NCBI RefSeq assembly: GCF_900169075.1
Contig: NZ_LT827015.1
Span: 2,434,158 to 2,498,157, forward strand
Direction: 5' to 3'
Source: Chryseobacterium phocaeense
GTDB taxonomy: Bacteria; Bacteroidota; Bacteroidia; Flavobacteriales; Weeksellaceae
DNA: 64,000 bases
This document shows, piece by piece, positions 1 to 10,536 of the stretch. Position 1 is the stretch's first letter, and every line of letters starts with the position of its first letter. The notes under the pieces are model-generated. The model worked only from the letters and a program-made list of their open reading frames with translations. It searched no databases and was not told the DNA's origin. Both the position numbers and the translations under genes were made by a program.

Positions 1-1759
1 GAATACTGCATGTGTTGAAAATACCTAAGGCATCATTCAGTAAGCCTTCTCCTTCAGTTTCAATAGGTTCAGTGAGCCCGAAATAACGGCTAACACTTTC
101 TACCTCGCCTTTCGCCAGGCCATCCAGGCCGGGAAATACAAAAGCTACCTTGCCTCCGTCTTTCAGTAAAGGCGTGTTGGTATACCAGATATCCTGCTTG
201 TTGCGCCACGGATTATCCTTTGCAACAATTTTAATTACTTTTTCTATTCTTTCCGGTGTTGGGTCGAATAAAGCTACCCTGTAATTTCCTTCTCCCGTTT
301 CAGTTTCCTGATTCCGTAAGGCGGAAAGAAGTTCTTCGTGGGTGGGTCTTGCCAGAATCAGGACACGGTCTTTTTTCGGCATATCATAGCCTTCAAGAAC
401 GACATGCGCGTTGATTCCTCCGAATCCGAATGCATTAACGGCTGCCACTTTCGGCAGTCCTGTCTTTGACCAGCTTTTCGACTCCTGTACAGGCTCAAAT
501 CTCGTCTGTTGCATATCCGGAACTGGATTTTCGCAGTATAATGTAGGCGGTAAGGTATCGTGGTGTAAAGCCAGACAGGTCTTAATCAAACCTGCGATTC
601 CTGCAGCGGGCATGGCATGTCCGATGTTTGATTTTACAGACCCTATTCCTGCTGCCGGAGCGGTTTCTTCTTTTCCGAAAAACTGAGCGAGGGTCTGAAG
701 TTCGGTCTTATCTCCAAGTGGCGTTCCGGTTCCATGAGCTTCAAGATATCCGATCTGTTTTTCATCCAGACCTGCATGGCTCCATGCCTGTTCTAAAGCT
801 TTAAGCTGACCTTTAACAGATGGGCTCATCACACTGGTCCCATTACCGTCACTGCTGACTCCAACTCCTTTAATCACGGCATAAATCTTATCCTGATCTC
901 GAACTGCGTCCTCCAGCCGTTTCAGCACCACAAAACCGCAGCCTTCCCCGATCAGTAATCCATCCGCATCACTGCTGAAAGGTTTGATCTGCTGCTGATG
1001 TGAAAGGGCTCCCAGCTGGGCAAAAATACTCCAGAACGCAGCATTCTGCCCGGTATGTACACCGCCTGCAATGACCATATCACATCTTCCTCTGTTAAGC
1101 TCCTGTACGGCATGGTCTACAGCGAGCAAAGCACTTGCGCAGGCTGCGTCTACTGTAAAAGCGGCTCCTCCCAGATTGAACCGGTTGGCCACCAATGAAG
1201 CAACAAGATTGGGAATTAAACCCATCGCGGTATCTGCGGCAAAACGTCCTTTCTTTTCCTGGAAAGCATGCTTTACTTTTTCAATATCATCTGCAGATAC
1301 TTCGGGTAACAATTCCTGAAGCAATGAAGAAATCTGCTCTCCGGTTCGTACTATTTCAATGGCACGGGTAGCTCCCGGACCTGTATAATTTCCTTTCCCG
1401 ATGATAATCCCCGTTTTTTCGAGAGAAACCTGTTTTTTGAATACTCCGGCATCGTCCAGGGCTTTCTGAACCAGATCGAGGGTGAGTAAATGATCCGGCT
1501 CCGTTCCTTCTACGGCTAACGGTAAAATTCCGAAAGCGGTAGGATCAAATTCATAATCAGAGATAAATCCGCCGCGTTTACAGTAAAATCTGTCAACGGG
1601 ACTGGTAGCATCACTGAAATGCACGGGATCGATCCGGTCCGCAGGAACTGACTGGGTAGAATCTACCTTATTGATAATATTCTGCCAGAATGTATCGGCA
1701 TCCTGTGCCCCGGGAAAGACACAGGACAAGCCAATGACAGCAACATCTGTTTTTTTCAT
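1..1759 (-). CDS. polyketide/PUFA-type synthase, KS-AT (partial, 3' end outside window)
   Basis: The first 586 residues of a large multidomain synthase are visible. An N-terminal ketosynthase fills about residues 4-450. Its nucleophile lies in VDAACASA (Cys about 206), followed by EAHGTGTPLGD and NIGHAMPAAG, which supply the two catalytic histidines, so the KS looks active. From about residue 533 an acyltransferase-like region begins at VAFVFPG and is cut by the window edge. The ATG at 1757-1759 lies 18 bp behind the stop of the larger synthase, so the two are almost certainly one operon and probably one assembly line. The arrangement resembles PfaB/PfaC-type subunits of PUFA synthases and heterocyst-glycolipid-type synthases. 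The product cannot be named from here. Confidence 0.85.
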   Translation of the reverse strand, partial: MKKTDVAVIGLSCVFPGAQDADTFWQNIINKVDSTQSVPADRIDPVHFSDATSPVDRFYCKRGGFISDYEFDPTAFGILPLAVEGTEPDHLLTLDLVQKALDDAGVFKKQVSLEKTGIIIGKGNYTGPGATRAIEIVRTGEQISSLLQELLPEVSADDIEKVKHAFQEKKGRFAADTAMGLIPNLVASLVANRFNLGGAAFTVDAACASALLAVDHAVQELNRGRCDMVIAGGVHTGQNAAFWSIFAQLGALSHQQQIKPFSSDADGLLIGEGCGFVVLKRLEDAVRDQDKIYAVIKGVGVSSDGNGTSVMSPSVKGQLKALEQAWSHAGLDEKQIGYLEAHGTGTPLGDKTELQTLAQFFGKEETAPAAGIGSVKSNIGHAMPAAGIAGLIKTCLALHHDTLPPTLYCENPVPDMQQTRFEPVQESKSWSKTGLPKVAAVNAFGFGGINAHVVLEGYDMPKKDRVLILARPTHEELLSALRNQETETGEGNYRVALFDPTPERIEKVIKIVAKDNPWRNKQDIWYTNTPLLKDGGKVAFVFPGLDGLAKGEVESVSRYFGLTEPIETEGEGLLNDALGIFNTCSI

Positions 1760-1777
1760 AGTCGTTATATACAGAGG

Positions 1778-4700
1778 TTACCAATTGTTTCCGGACATGA
1801 TCAGCACCTGGCTTTCTGTTCCGTATTTTATTTCGTTAAGGAAGATTTCTTTCCCCTGGTCCAGTGGAATTAATGAAATACCACGGCGTTCATATTCTGT
1901 TTCCAGTGTGGATGAAACCATTCCGGCTCCTTTCCATGGTCCCCAGTTGATAGAAATTACTTTTCCTTTTAGTTTTTTATTGAGTGCTTTTGCGTAATCA
2001 TCCAGTACGGAATTGGCGGCAGCATAATCAGTCTGGCCCTTATTACCATACACCGAGGCTATGCTTGAAAACAGGACTACAAACTGACAATCTTCACGAA
2101 GCTGCTCTGCCAGTACCCTTAGCGGTTTCACTTTGGTATCAAAAACACGTTCAAAAGAGCTTGAAGTTTTCTGTTTAAATAATTTATCCTCCAAGAGACC
2201 TGCTCCGTGGATCACTCCGTCTAAATGACCATAGGTTTCATAGATATTTCTGATGAGATCAGACAGTCCTTCTTCGTCACAAAGGTCTAATGAGTTGTAA
2301 ACGACCTTACTTCCCAACTGTTCCATATCGCGGATGGTCCCCAGAATCTGATTGTTTTTGAAGATCCGTACTGTTTCTTTCTCAATCTCAGCAGGAGCAG
2401 TGAACTGGCCGGATTTAATCAGATAGCTTCTGATCTCTTCTTTGGTTTTCATGGCTTCAGTTTCTTTTAGACGGGAAACCTCATCTCTCGGATCTGCTGA
2501 TCTTCCGACAAGAATATAGGTGCAGGGATAGGTTCCGGACATGTGCTTCACAAGTTCGGAGGTGATGCCCTGTGCACCGCCAAGTACCAATACCACAGAC
2601 TCTTTATCGAGCTGGATATGAGCTTCCTGAAGGCTTGTTGACAACGGTGAAGGAATAATATCCACTTTGTGACGCTGGTCGTTTTTATAGATAACTTCCG
2701 AAGGTTTATCGGTCGCCAGGATTTCTTTTAAAGCGATTTCCGCAATCTGGTCTGTCTGCTGTGGAGTACTTAAACTGATCAGTCTGCAATTGGTTTGTTC
2801 AAACTCACGGGCTAAACTTTTGAAAAGTCCGGGATGTCCTTTGTAATGACGCAAAAGCGTGGTATCAGTAAGCTCCTGAACATGGGCTGGAATATCTGAG
2901 ATCAGATAGATCCATTTGGCCTTATCGAGATCCATTTTTTTAATCAGATCAACGTGATCGATGATGCTGTGCTTCACTGTGGACGAGAATAAATCAAGGA
3001 TAATAAGTCCGTCAAAATCCGATAGATCTTTTCCGGCATCTACCAGTTCTGCGATGGCACCGTATTGTTCAAGGGCATTTTTGATCGCCGATGTCTGTGT
3101 GCTGTTGTCCTGAGTGATGGCAAAACGTTTTCCCTGCAGTATTTCAGTGTTTTGTTCCGGAGAAACATCCGTGGGAGTAAGATCAAAACGAAGGCGGGAC
3201 AAAAGGTTTTGTACAGGTTCTTCAGCATCAGTATTTCCACTCATTTCACTGATCCAGGATGCTAAACCACTTAAGGTTTTTATAGCAGCCAGCTTTTCCA
3301 TCAGATCATCTGCCTGCTCCAGGTTTTCACCAAAACCGATTTTTGTTTTAAGATCCGCAATAATTTCCATGCGTTTAATGGAATCAATGCTCAGATCTGC
3401 TTCCAGATCGAGATCCAGCCCCAGCATTTCTTTTGGGTAGCCTGTTTTTTCACTGACGATATTCAGGATGGCCTGCTGAAGTTCTTCAAGGGTAAATCCT
3501 GATTTATTTTGTGGGTTTGAAGTATTTGTTTCTACAGATTCAGTGTTTTCTGGTTTTGCAGTTCCCATGCATTCTGTAAGCCAGGAAACCAGGCCGCTTA
3601 AGGTTTTTATACCTGCCAGCTGTTCCATAATGGAATCTTCATTGCCCTGGTCACTGGTAAAAGCTCCCAGTTCATTGCGCAGTGTTCCGATAATTTCAAC
3701 CCTTTTAATGGAATCAATGCTCAGATCGGCTTCAAGGTCCATTTCCATCCCCAGCATTTCATGAGGATAGCCTGTTTTATCGCTGACCACCTGCAACAAC
3801 AACGTTTTAATATCTTTTACCGGAGCCTGCTTTACCGGAGTAGCCACAGGTTTTTCCTGAACCTGAATTTGTGCTACCGGCTGAACCGGAACAGTCATTA
3901 TACGTTCATTAGCATGATGGGGTACCGAAGGAGCGTAAACAGGTGCAGCACTGATCTGTGGGCTCTGTCCTAAGAAGGAAAGCATCACATCTCTCTGTGC
4001 CTGTATCAGCTGTTTCATGGTATCAAGATATTCCTGCAGCATACGTTCAGCAGGCTGATGCTGGGCGGCTGGGGTTTGTTGGTTATTGGTAAAATGGTTC
4101 ATGGCAATTGGATTTAAAATAGGCAGCGCGCCGTTAACCGGCAGCGTACCTGTAGTAGGATGTGCAGTCTGTCCGTTCACACGCCAGATTGCAGGGTTTT
4201 TCTTATATAATTCGGGTTGGTCTATATGAATCAGCTTGACATTACGGCCTTCGAACAGTTTTTCAACACTGAAATTGCGGCCGGTTCCAAGGTATTGCGC
4301 CAGCATGCAGAGCAGATGGCTCATTTTGTTTCGGCTGCTGTCTTCCACATATAGCGTGAGCTGGTCTTTATTTAAGCAGGAATTCGTCAGTCCGGTCAGT
4401 ACTTTTCCCGGGCCTACTTCGATGAAGATTCTTGCTCCGTCATCATACATCGCCTGAATTTCTTCCACAAATCTTACAGGTTGTACCAGGTGATCCGTCA
4501 GTCTTTCTTTAATGGCTGATGTTTCCTTTGGATAAGCTGCTGCTGTGGTATTGGACCAAACCGGAATCTGCATTTCATTGAATGGAACGTCTTTCAGAAC
4601 GTCTTCATATAAACCTTTAGATTTGGCCAGTAACGGGCTGTGGAAAGCACAGGCCACCTCCAGTTTCTTCGCAGAAATACGTTCCTGTTTCAGAACTTCC

Positions 4701-7700
4701 ATGAATGTTTGGATCGCAGATGTACTTCCAGCCACTACACATTGGTTGGGAGCATTATAATTGACAGGGTAGCAGCCTTCTACTTTGGCCAGAACAGGCT
4801 CTAAAAGCTCTTTTGTAGTGCTTACAGCTACCATGGAACCAGGATCTCCGCCTTCCACCGAATCCAAAATAGAGTGGGCTCTCCTGATGCTTAAATCAAC
4901 CAGCTGCTCTTCTTCAAATACGCCTGCAAAGCATAAAGCCGGTAATTCTCCGTAGCTGTGGCCTGCCAGCATATCAGGAACAATATCCAGCGACTGCAGG
5001 AATTTGGCCAAAGCCAGATCAACAATTCCCAGAAGAGGCTGTGCCAGGCGGGTATCTTTAATGGTTTCTTTTTGTAGTTTTAAAGCAGATTCATCGAAAA
5101 CAGCAGGTGGAAAAACAACCTTCTCCAGTTCCGGATAGGAATCCATCAGGTTTCGCATGGAAGGAAAAGCCACGAACAGATCCCGTGTCATATTGATTCT
5201 CTGGCTGCCCTGCCCCGGGAATAAGAAAGCAACTTTCCCTTCTTTTTTATTGACCGTAAAAGTGTCTTTGGTCTCAATTCCCAGCAGTACCAACTCGATT
5301 TTCATCATTAAATCTTCGGCGGTATCGGCTACAATGCTCAGTTGAATTGGTTTTTCTGAACCAACCGCTAAACTGTATGCAATATTTTTTAAGGAGATCT
5401 CATCATTGATTTCCAATAAAGATTTGATCTGACTTAACTGGTTTTTGGCTTCTTCATAAGTCTCACCACGGAACACAAATAATTCCGAAGGCCAGGATTG
5501 CAGTACTGCAGAATCATCCTGTTTAGGGTGATTGGCAATGACTGTATGAAAATTAGTCCCTCCAAATCCGAAAGCACTGATTCCTGCATACCGGTTCTTT
5601 TCACTCCATAATCCGCTTTCTGCATAAAAAGCAAAAGGGCTGGTCTGTGTATTGTAATAAGCGTTGGGTTGCTTCAAATGTAATGTAGGAGGTTTTACTC
5701 CATGATATACTGCAAGTGATGCCTTAATCAATCCGGCCAACCCTGCCGCACATTTGGTATGCCCGATCTGGGTTTTTACGGACCCTAAGTGAGTCTGTGC
5801 TGGTACCGCACCGGAACGGATGAATAGATTAGTCAATGCACTTAATTCTGTTTTATCTCCTACCACAGTTCCGGTTCCGTGGGCTTCTACCAATCCTACT
5901 GCTGCAGGACTAATGCCAGCCTGCGCGTAAGCACGTTCTAAAGCACGTTCCTGGCCTATTTTTCTCGGAGCTGTAAGTCCTAAGGCCTTGCCATCACTGG
6001 ATCCGCCTACTCCTTTGATCACTGAATAAATACGGTCACCATCACGGACAGCGTCCTCGTATCTTTTCAGGACAAGGATAGCAACGCCTTCTCCCAGGGC
6101 AATTCCGTCGGCTTCATTATCAAAGGTGGCACATCGTCCTTTTCTTGAAAGTGCATGTGTGCTGGAAAACATAAGGTAATCATTGATCCCGTTATGCAAA
6201 TCTGCACCTCCTGCCAGCACCATATCGGATTTCCCCAATACAAGCTCCTGGCATGCAAGGTCAATAGCAGCTAGAGATGACGCACAGGCTGCATCTACTG
6301 TATAATTTCTTCCGCCAAGATCCAGGCGATTCGTAATCCTACCTGCGATCACATTGGCCAGGATACCCGGGAATGAATCTTCTGTGGTATGGGGAAATGC
6401 TTCTTTTACTTCTTCATGCAATTCCCCGAAAACCTGTTTATAATAACCTCTGAAGCTATAGCTGTTGGCTAGGTCGTTCCCACCTTCAGCTCCTATGATT
6501 ACAGAAATATTTTCTCTGTTGAAATTTTTCTCCCCATATCCGGCATCTTCCATTGCCCGTTTTGCAACCAATAAAGTTAATAATTGTGTTGGCTCAATGG
6601 CAGCAAGGGACTGCGGAGGAATTCCGAAAGCCAAAGGATCGAAATCAATCTTTGGAATAAATCCACCCCATTTGGAATGGGAAACGTCCGGCCCGTCTGA
6701 ATCCGGATGGTAATACAGCTCTTTATTCCAGCGTTCATCCGGAACTTCGGTCACATGATCTTTCCCTAAAATGATATTCCGCCAGTACTCTTCCAGGTTT
6801 TTTGCCCCGGGGAAAATACATTCCATTCCCACAATGGCTATATCCAGTGGTTTTTCGACTGATACCGGTTCTTCCGGTAAAACGGCCTGTTCTATATATC
6901 CGTAATTATCTATACTTACATTCTGGTGCAGTGCCGCTAATGAAATCACACGGTTCTGCATGGTGGCCACCTGCCCGATCATGTACATGCCGAGATCCAG
7001 CTGCTCACTTTTAGGAACATTAACCAATTTATCTCCCTGACGATCAATTCCTTTGGCGGCAATTCTCAAACGGCCAACGTTTAATTTTTCAAGCTGTTCC
7101 CATACTTCTTTTTTATCAACCCCAGCGGCCAGAAGCTTGCTCTTTTCAGTGGTAAAATGTTGTGCAAATGCTGTATTCAGGCAGCGTGTCTCGTGGCCCG
7201 GTGCGGTTTCGAGCAAGACCGTATCTTTGGCCTGCATTGCCTGCACCTGGAATTCTTCCTGGATAGCCCCGGTACGCACCGCTTCTTCGGTGTACAGATA
7301 AGCAGTTCCAATTAAAACCCCAACTTTTACCCCTCTGGCTGCCAACGGAGCGGCCATCACCGAAACAAAAGCTGTAGAAAACGCATTGTGAATTCCACCG
7401 GCAAAGAATACGCTGATATTTTCAGGATGTTCTTCTTTTAAGATGCGTTCGATCTGTTTTTCCCAAAGGACCATACTGGAAAGCGGGCCTACATGCCCGC
7501 CGCATTCACGGCCTTCAAATATAAAGTTTGTGGCTCCTTCCTTTAAGAAAATATCCAGCAGTGCAGGGGAAGGAACATGCAGGAACGTGGTAATTCCCGC
7601 TTTTTCAAATACTTTGGCCTGTGCCGGTCTTCCTCCTGCAATCAAAACTACAGGTGGTTTGGCTTCCAATATGTATGAAGTCTGCTCTTCTCTCAGTTCC

Positions 7701-8779
7701 TGAGGAGCAAATCCTAAAATTCCAACTCCCCATGTTTTTTCTCCGGCCAGCTTTTTAGTTTCCATGACCAGAGATTTTGCCTGCTCACCCTTTAGCAAAG
7801 ACAGGGCAACAAAAGGCAAGGCTCCGGCATCCGCCACTGCATTGGCAAATAAAGGAACGTCACTCACACGGGTCATAGGCCCCTGTGCAATCGGGTAACG
7901 CAGCCCAAGCTCCCGGGCCATTACATTATTCTCACTGATCACCTGCAGAACTTTTGCCTGTTTCAGATGTCCATACATAGCTTCTTTAAAACCGAAAACC
8001 ATTCTCTTCAGGTTTTTGAAATCTTCAAAAAGATCTATGGCCAGCGAAATGTCCTGCCCCATAGGAATATAGTTCTGACTCAGATCGAAACCGGTAAAAT
8101 ACTGCCGTAATTCTTCTGAAGTTACATTTTCCGGCAACGCAGGAGAATTTGGTCTCACAAGAATCCTGTGATCCGCAATAATTTTAGTCTCTGTACCATT
8201 CAGTTTTGAGCAGAGATCTTTTATATCCTGAGGAACCGAACATTCAGGGAACAAAGCCAGCTGGCTGTCCAGGACAACTCCGGCTGCCCCAAGTGCTTTC
8301 ACGGCTGCAGCGGTATGAAGGCCCACGCCTCCCTGTACCCAAACCGGGATAGATTGAATCTCTCTGATGACGCGCTGAAACAGCACGAAGGTAGATTCAT
8401 AGCCTACGAGTCCGCCGGCTTCGTTACCTTTTATAATAATTCCTCCAGCTCCTGATTGCTCTGCAAGCCTGGCTTCATCCAGACTGTTGACCTGATAAAT
8501 GGTAGGCAGATCCGGTATAACATCCATAGAAGTTCCGGCGGGAAGAATGGCAAAGCTTACCTTTTCCGGAATCTGAAGGGATATAAATTTGTCATTGGGA
8601 AGATAAATTCCATAGGAAGGAATATCTGTCTGATTAAGTTGGTTCAGCGCTGCCTGAGCCTCTGTTAAATCATGTCCTAAGCTTAAAATTGGAAACGCAC
8701 CTGCCTGTTGCAGTTTGAGCATAAGGCTTACATCCGGCTTTTCAAAAGGCGTTAATCCAATAATGGGTAAGTTTTTCAT
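1778..8779 (-). CDS. multidomain polyketide/PUFA-type synthase (ER/NMO-ER/NMO-KS-AT-ACP-ACP-KR)
   Basis: This 2333-residue type I megasynthase has a recognisable domain order. A nitronate-monooxygenase/PfaD-like TIM barrel covers about residues 1-270. A second barrel of the same family covers about 290-640, with YPIAQGPMTRVSD and GRECGGHVGP. A ketosynthase runs from about 643, with VDAACASSL (Cys about 831) and VEAHGTGT. An acyltransferase follows, with FLFPGQGSQ and the GHSYGE serine near 1273. Two adjacent ACPs near 1688 and 1800 both carry DLSIDSIKR, the phosphopantetheine serine context of PfaA. A C-terminal ketoreductase has GGAQGITSE near 2065 and a DYAAANSVLDDYAK active-site region. 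No dehydratase is visible. I start at the ATG at 8777-8779, which opens directly on the conserved barrel; the longer frame needs a TTG at 8857. It is transcribed before the KS-AT gene downstream. Confidence 0.88.
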   Translation of the reverse strand: MKNLPIIGLTPFEKPDVSLMLKLQQAGAFPILSLGHDLTEAQAALNQLNQTDIPSYGIYLPNDKFISLQIPEKVSFAILPAGTSMDVIPDLPTIYQVNSLDEARLAEQSGAGGIIIKGNEAGGLVGYESTFVLFQRVIREIQSIPVWVQGGVGLHTAAAVKALGAAGVVLDSQLALFPECSVPQDIKDLCSKLNGTETKIIADHRILVRPNSPALPENVTSEELRQYFTGFDLSQNYIPMGQDISLAIDLFEDFKNLKRMVFGFKEAMYGHLKQAKVLQVISENNVMARELGLRYPIAQGPMTRVSDVPLFANAVADAGALPFVALSLLKGEQAKSLVMETKKLAGEKTWGVGILGFAPQELREEQTSYILEAKPPVVLIAGGRPAQAKVFEKAGITTFLHVPSPALLDIFLKEGATNFIFEGRECGGHVGPLSSMVLWEKQIERILKEEHPENISVFFAGGIHNAFSTAFVSVMAAPLAARGVKVGVLIGTAYLYTEEAVRTGAIQEEFQVQAMQAKDTVLLETAPGHETRCLNTAFAQHFTTEKSKLLAAGVDKKEVWEQLEKLNVGRLRIAAKGIDRQGDKLVNVPKSEQLDLGMYMIGQVATMQNRVISLAALHQNVSIDNYGYIEQAVLPEEPVSVEKPLDIAIVGMECIFPGAKNLEEYWRNIILGKDHVTEVPDERWNKELYYHPDSDGPDVSHSKWGGFIPKIDFDPLAFGIPPQSLAAIEPTQLLTLLVAKRAMEDAGYGEKNFNRENISVIIGAEGGNDLANSYSFRGYYKQVFGELHEEVKEAFPHTTEDSFPGILANVIAGRITNRLDLGGRNYTVDAACASSLAAIDLACQELVLGKSDMVLAGGADLHNGINDYLMFSSTHALSRKGRCATFDNEADGIALGEGVAILVLKRYEDAVRDGDRIYSVIKGVGGSSDGKALGLTAPRKIGQERALERAYAQAGISPAAVGLVEAHGTGTVVGDKTELSALTNLFIRSGAVPAQTHLGSVKTQIGHTKCAAGLAGLIKASLAVYHGVKPPTLHLKQPNAYYNTQTSPFAFYAESGLWSEKNRYAGISAFGFGGTNFHTVIANHPKQDDSAVLQSWPSELFVFRGETYEEAKNQLSQIKSLLEINDEISLKNIAYSLAVGSEKPIQLSIVADTAEDLMMKIELVLLGIETKDTFTVNKKEGKVAFLFPGQGSQRINMTRDLFVAFPSMRNLMDSYPELEKVVFPPAVFDESALKLQKETIKDTRLAQPLLGIVDLALAKFLQSLDIVPDMLAGHSYGELPALCFAGVFEEEQLVDLSIRRAHSILDSVEGGDPGSMVAVSTTKELLEPVLAKVEGCYPVNYNAPNQCVVAGSTSAIQTFMEVLKQERISAKKLEVACAFHSPLLAKSKGLYEDVLKDVPFNEMQIPVWSNTTAAAYPKETSAIKERLTDHLVQPVRFVEEIQAMYDDGARIFIEVGPGKVLTGLTNSCLNKDQLTLYVEDSSRNKMSHLLCMLAQYLGTGRNFSVEKLFEGRNVKLIHIDQPELYKKNPAIWRVNGQTAHPTTGTLPVNGALPILNPIAMNHFTNNQQTPAAQHQPAERMLQEYLDTMKQLIQAQRDVMLSFLGQSPQISAAPVYAPSVPHHANERIMTVPVQPVAQIQVQEKPVATPVKQAPVKDIKTLLLQVVSDKTGYPHEMLGMEMDLEADLSIDSIKRVEIIGTLRNELGAFTSDQGNEDSIMEQLAGIKTLSGLVSWLTECMGTAKPENTESVETNTSNPQNKSGFTLEELQQAILNIVSEKTGYPKEMLGLDLDLEADLSIDSIKRMEIIADLKTKIGFGENLEQADDLMEKLAAIKTLSGLASWISEMSGNTDAEEPVQNLLSRLRFDLTPTDVSPEQNTEILQGKRFAITQDNSTQTSAIKNALEQYGAIAELVDAGKDLSDFDGLIILDLFSSTVKHSIIDHVDLIKKMDLDKAKWIYLISDIPAHVQELTDTTLLRHYKGHPGLFKSLAREFEQTNCRLISLSTPQQTDQIAEIALKEILATDKPSEVIYKNDQRHKVDIIPSPLSTSLQEAHIQLDKESVVLVLGGAQGITSELVKHMSGTYPCTYILVGRSADPRDEVSRLKETEAMKTKEEIRSYLIKSGQFTAPAEIEKETVRIFKNNQILGTIRDMEQLGSKVVYNSLDLCDEEGLSDLIRNIYETYGHLDGVIHGAGLLEDKLFKQKTSSSFERVFDTKVKPLRVLAEQLREDCQFVVLFSSIASVYGNKGQTDYAAANSVLDDYAKALNKKLKGKVISINWGPWKGAGMVSSTLETEYERRGISLIPLDQGKEIFLNEIKYGTESQVLIMSGNNW

Positions 8780-9410
8780 TGCATTTATGGTATTGAGATA
8801 ATAACTGGGAAACTTTATAACTGCATCCAACCTTCCGGTTTCAAGGATATTTTTCAATTATGTGGGAATAAAAATAATAAATTTATATTACATTTTCAAT
8901 CATAAATAAAATATAATAATAAATTATTAACAATAAATTATTATGAATTTAAATAATATTAAAAATAGCAGTATATATTTCCATTATGGGAAAATAAGAC
9001 GGTACAGTCTATAGGATTCAATTATAAATGTTTATAATTAATTAATGTGAAGCAAATATAGAAATAAAAACCATAATATATCAAAAATAAGAGAATTATT
9101 TTTTTAATATTACAAAATAATAATATATCTGTAAAGTTGATGAAATCTATAAAAATGAGTTTAGTAATCTGACAGGAAAATTCTGATAAATATAAAATAA
9201 GAACAAAGTATCAGAAAAATTATTGAGATAATTTTCTTAAAATCTTAGTTTATTCACAACTAAAGATATGACAATAAGAAGGTTAAAAATCCACATATTG
9301 GTTTCATGATTTCATCAATCTGAAAACCGGGATATACAGAATATTAATATTTCCCAGCCTTAAGACTTAATTATTTGTTTACCATTAATGTAATCGGGTA
9401 ACAAAAAAAC
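8780..9410. other. AT-rich intergenic region upstream of the synthase operon
   Basis: About 630 bp, very rich in A and T, between the synthase operon start and a large hairpin. No open frame here resembles a protein. It presumably holds the promoter of the synthase operon; I could not single out a convincing -33/-7 pair. Confidence 0.5.
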
Positions 9411-9473
9411 CTGCCTGATCTGCTAAATCTGCGAGATTTTTTCCAGCTCGCGCAGATTTAGCAGATCAGGCAG
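9411..9473. repeat. perfect 23-bp inverted repeat, likely hairpin or terminator
   Basis: The arm at 9411-9433 is an exact reverse complement of 9451-9473, with a 17-nt loop containing a T-run. It lies between the glutaminase stop (9523, minus strand) and the synthase promoter region, so it is well placed to end glutaminase transcription. It could also be a copy of a dispersed palindromic element. Confidence 0.75.
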
Positions 9474-9522
9474 ATTCTTGCTATTTATTAATAAAACTTA
9501 AAAGTTAAGACTATTTAATGTT

Positions 9523-10536
9523 TTAGAATAAACTCAGGTTATATTGCTTCACCAGATCTAAAATCATATGATATCCCGCTGAGGAATTCCCATGCTGATC
9601 TAAAGCCGGACTGAAGACGCCTATTCCCATTTTGCCCGGGACACTAACTGTAATTCCGCCTCCGACACCGGATTTGCTCGGCAAACCAACCGTTCTGGCA
9701 TATTCACCGCTGAACTCGTACATTCCGGCAATAAGCATCTGGGATTGTATCAGCCTGGCAAGTTCTGCATTTTTATATGTGGAATCCCCATCAAAACGGA
9801 CACACTGATTGGCAAAGAAATACCCTATTTTAGCCAGATCTTCTGCAGTAACCTCAATGGAGCACTGTTTGAAATAATTATCCAGCTGCTCTTCATTTCC
9901 GGAAATCAGTCCGTTATTTTTCATGAGATAAAACATCCCGCGGTTACGGTGCCCTGTAGCCTTTTCAGATTCAAAGACGGACTTACTGTAATCCAACGCC
10001 TGGTTTTTGGTGATATAGCGGACCATAGCAAGGATTTTAAGAAACGGCTTTTCGTCTTCTCCGGAAATTAAAGACGTGGTATAAATTGCTCCCGCATTCA
10101 TCATGGGATTAAGCGGCTTTCCCGTAGTTTCCAGGTTTGAAAAATGATTAAAAGGCTGGTCTGTCCCGAAATATCCCATTTTATCAAAAACAGCGGCCTC
10201 TCCTTTTTCTTTCACGGCAATCATGAGTGCAATAATTTTGGAAATGCTCTGCATGGTAAATTTCTTGCGGGTATCGCCTGTATTATAGATTTTACCGTCT
10301 TTAGCCACCACGGAAAAAGCGATAGCCTTTGCGTCCATTTTCCCAAGCTCAGGAATATAATCTGCAACCTTACCCTGGGTGTAATAGGTTCTGTTTTTCT
10401 CCAGAATACCGCTTAATACCTTTTCTGAAATTGGTGCAATGTCAACTGTTTTCTGAGCATACGCTACTGTATTGAGGGAAAGAAAAGCTGCAATGAAAAT
10501 TCCTTTTGCAGATAACAGGAAACTGGAATTGGCCAT
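9523..10536 (-). CDS. glsA: secreted glutaminase (serine-dependent, GlsA family)
   Basis: A 337-residue glutaminase that hydrolyses L-glutamine to glutamate and ammonia. A signal peptide covers about residues 1-28 and ends in a VAYAQ-type site, so this copy should act in the periplasm; the usual bacterial family member is cytosolic. The catalytic Ser-x-x-Lys is MQSISK (Ser97, Lys100). Family blocks include PLNPMMNAGAI, GHRNRGM and LPSKSGVGGGI near the C terminus. The start is the ATG at 10534-10536, the only one ahead of the signal sequence. It is monocistronic, with a large hairpin 50 bp beyond its stop. Confidence 0.9.
   Translation of the reverse strand: MANSSFLLSAKGIFIAAFLSLNTVAYAQKTVDIAPISEKVLSGILEKNRTYYTQGKVADYIPELGKMDAKAIAFSVVAKDGKIYNTGDTRKKFTMQSISKIIALMIAVKEKGEAAVFDKMGYFGTDQPFNHFSNLETTGKPLNPMMNAGAIYTTSLISGEDEKPFLKILAMVRYITKNQALDYSKSVFESEKATGHRNRGMFYLMKNNGLISGNEEQLDNYFKQCSIEVTAEDLAKIGYFFANQCVRFDGDSTYKNAELARLIQSQMLIAGMYEFSGEYARTVGLPSKSGVGGGITVSVPGKMGIGVFSPALDQHGNSSAGYHMILDLVKQYNLSLF

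Noticed and set aside
3040..7703. Numerous 60-100-codon frames opposite the large synthase
   Set aside because: All are shadows of the 2333-residue frame, whose domain motifs are continuous.
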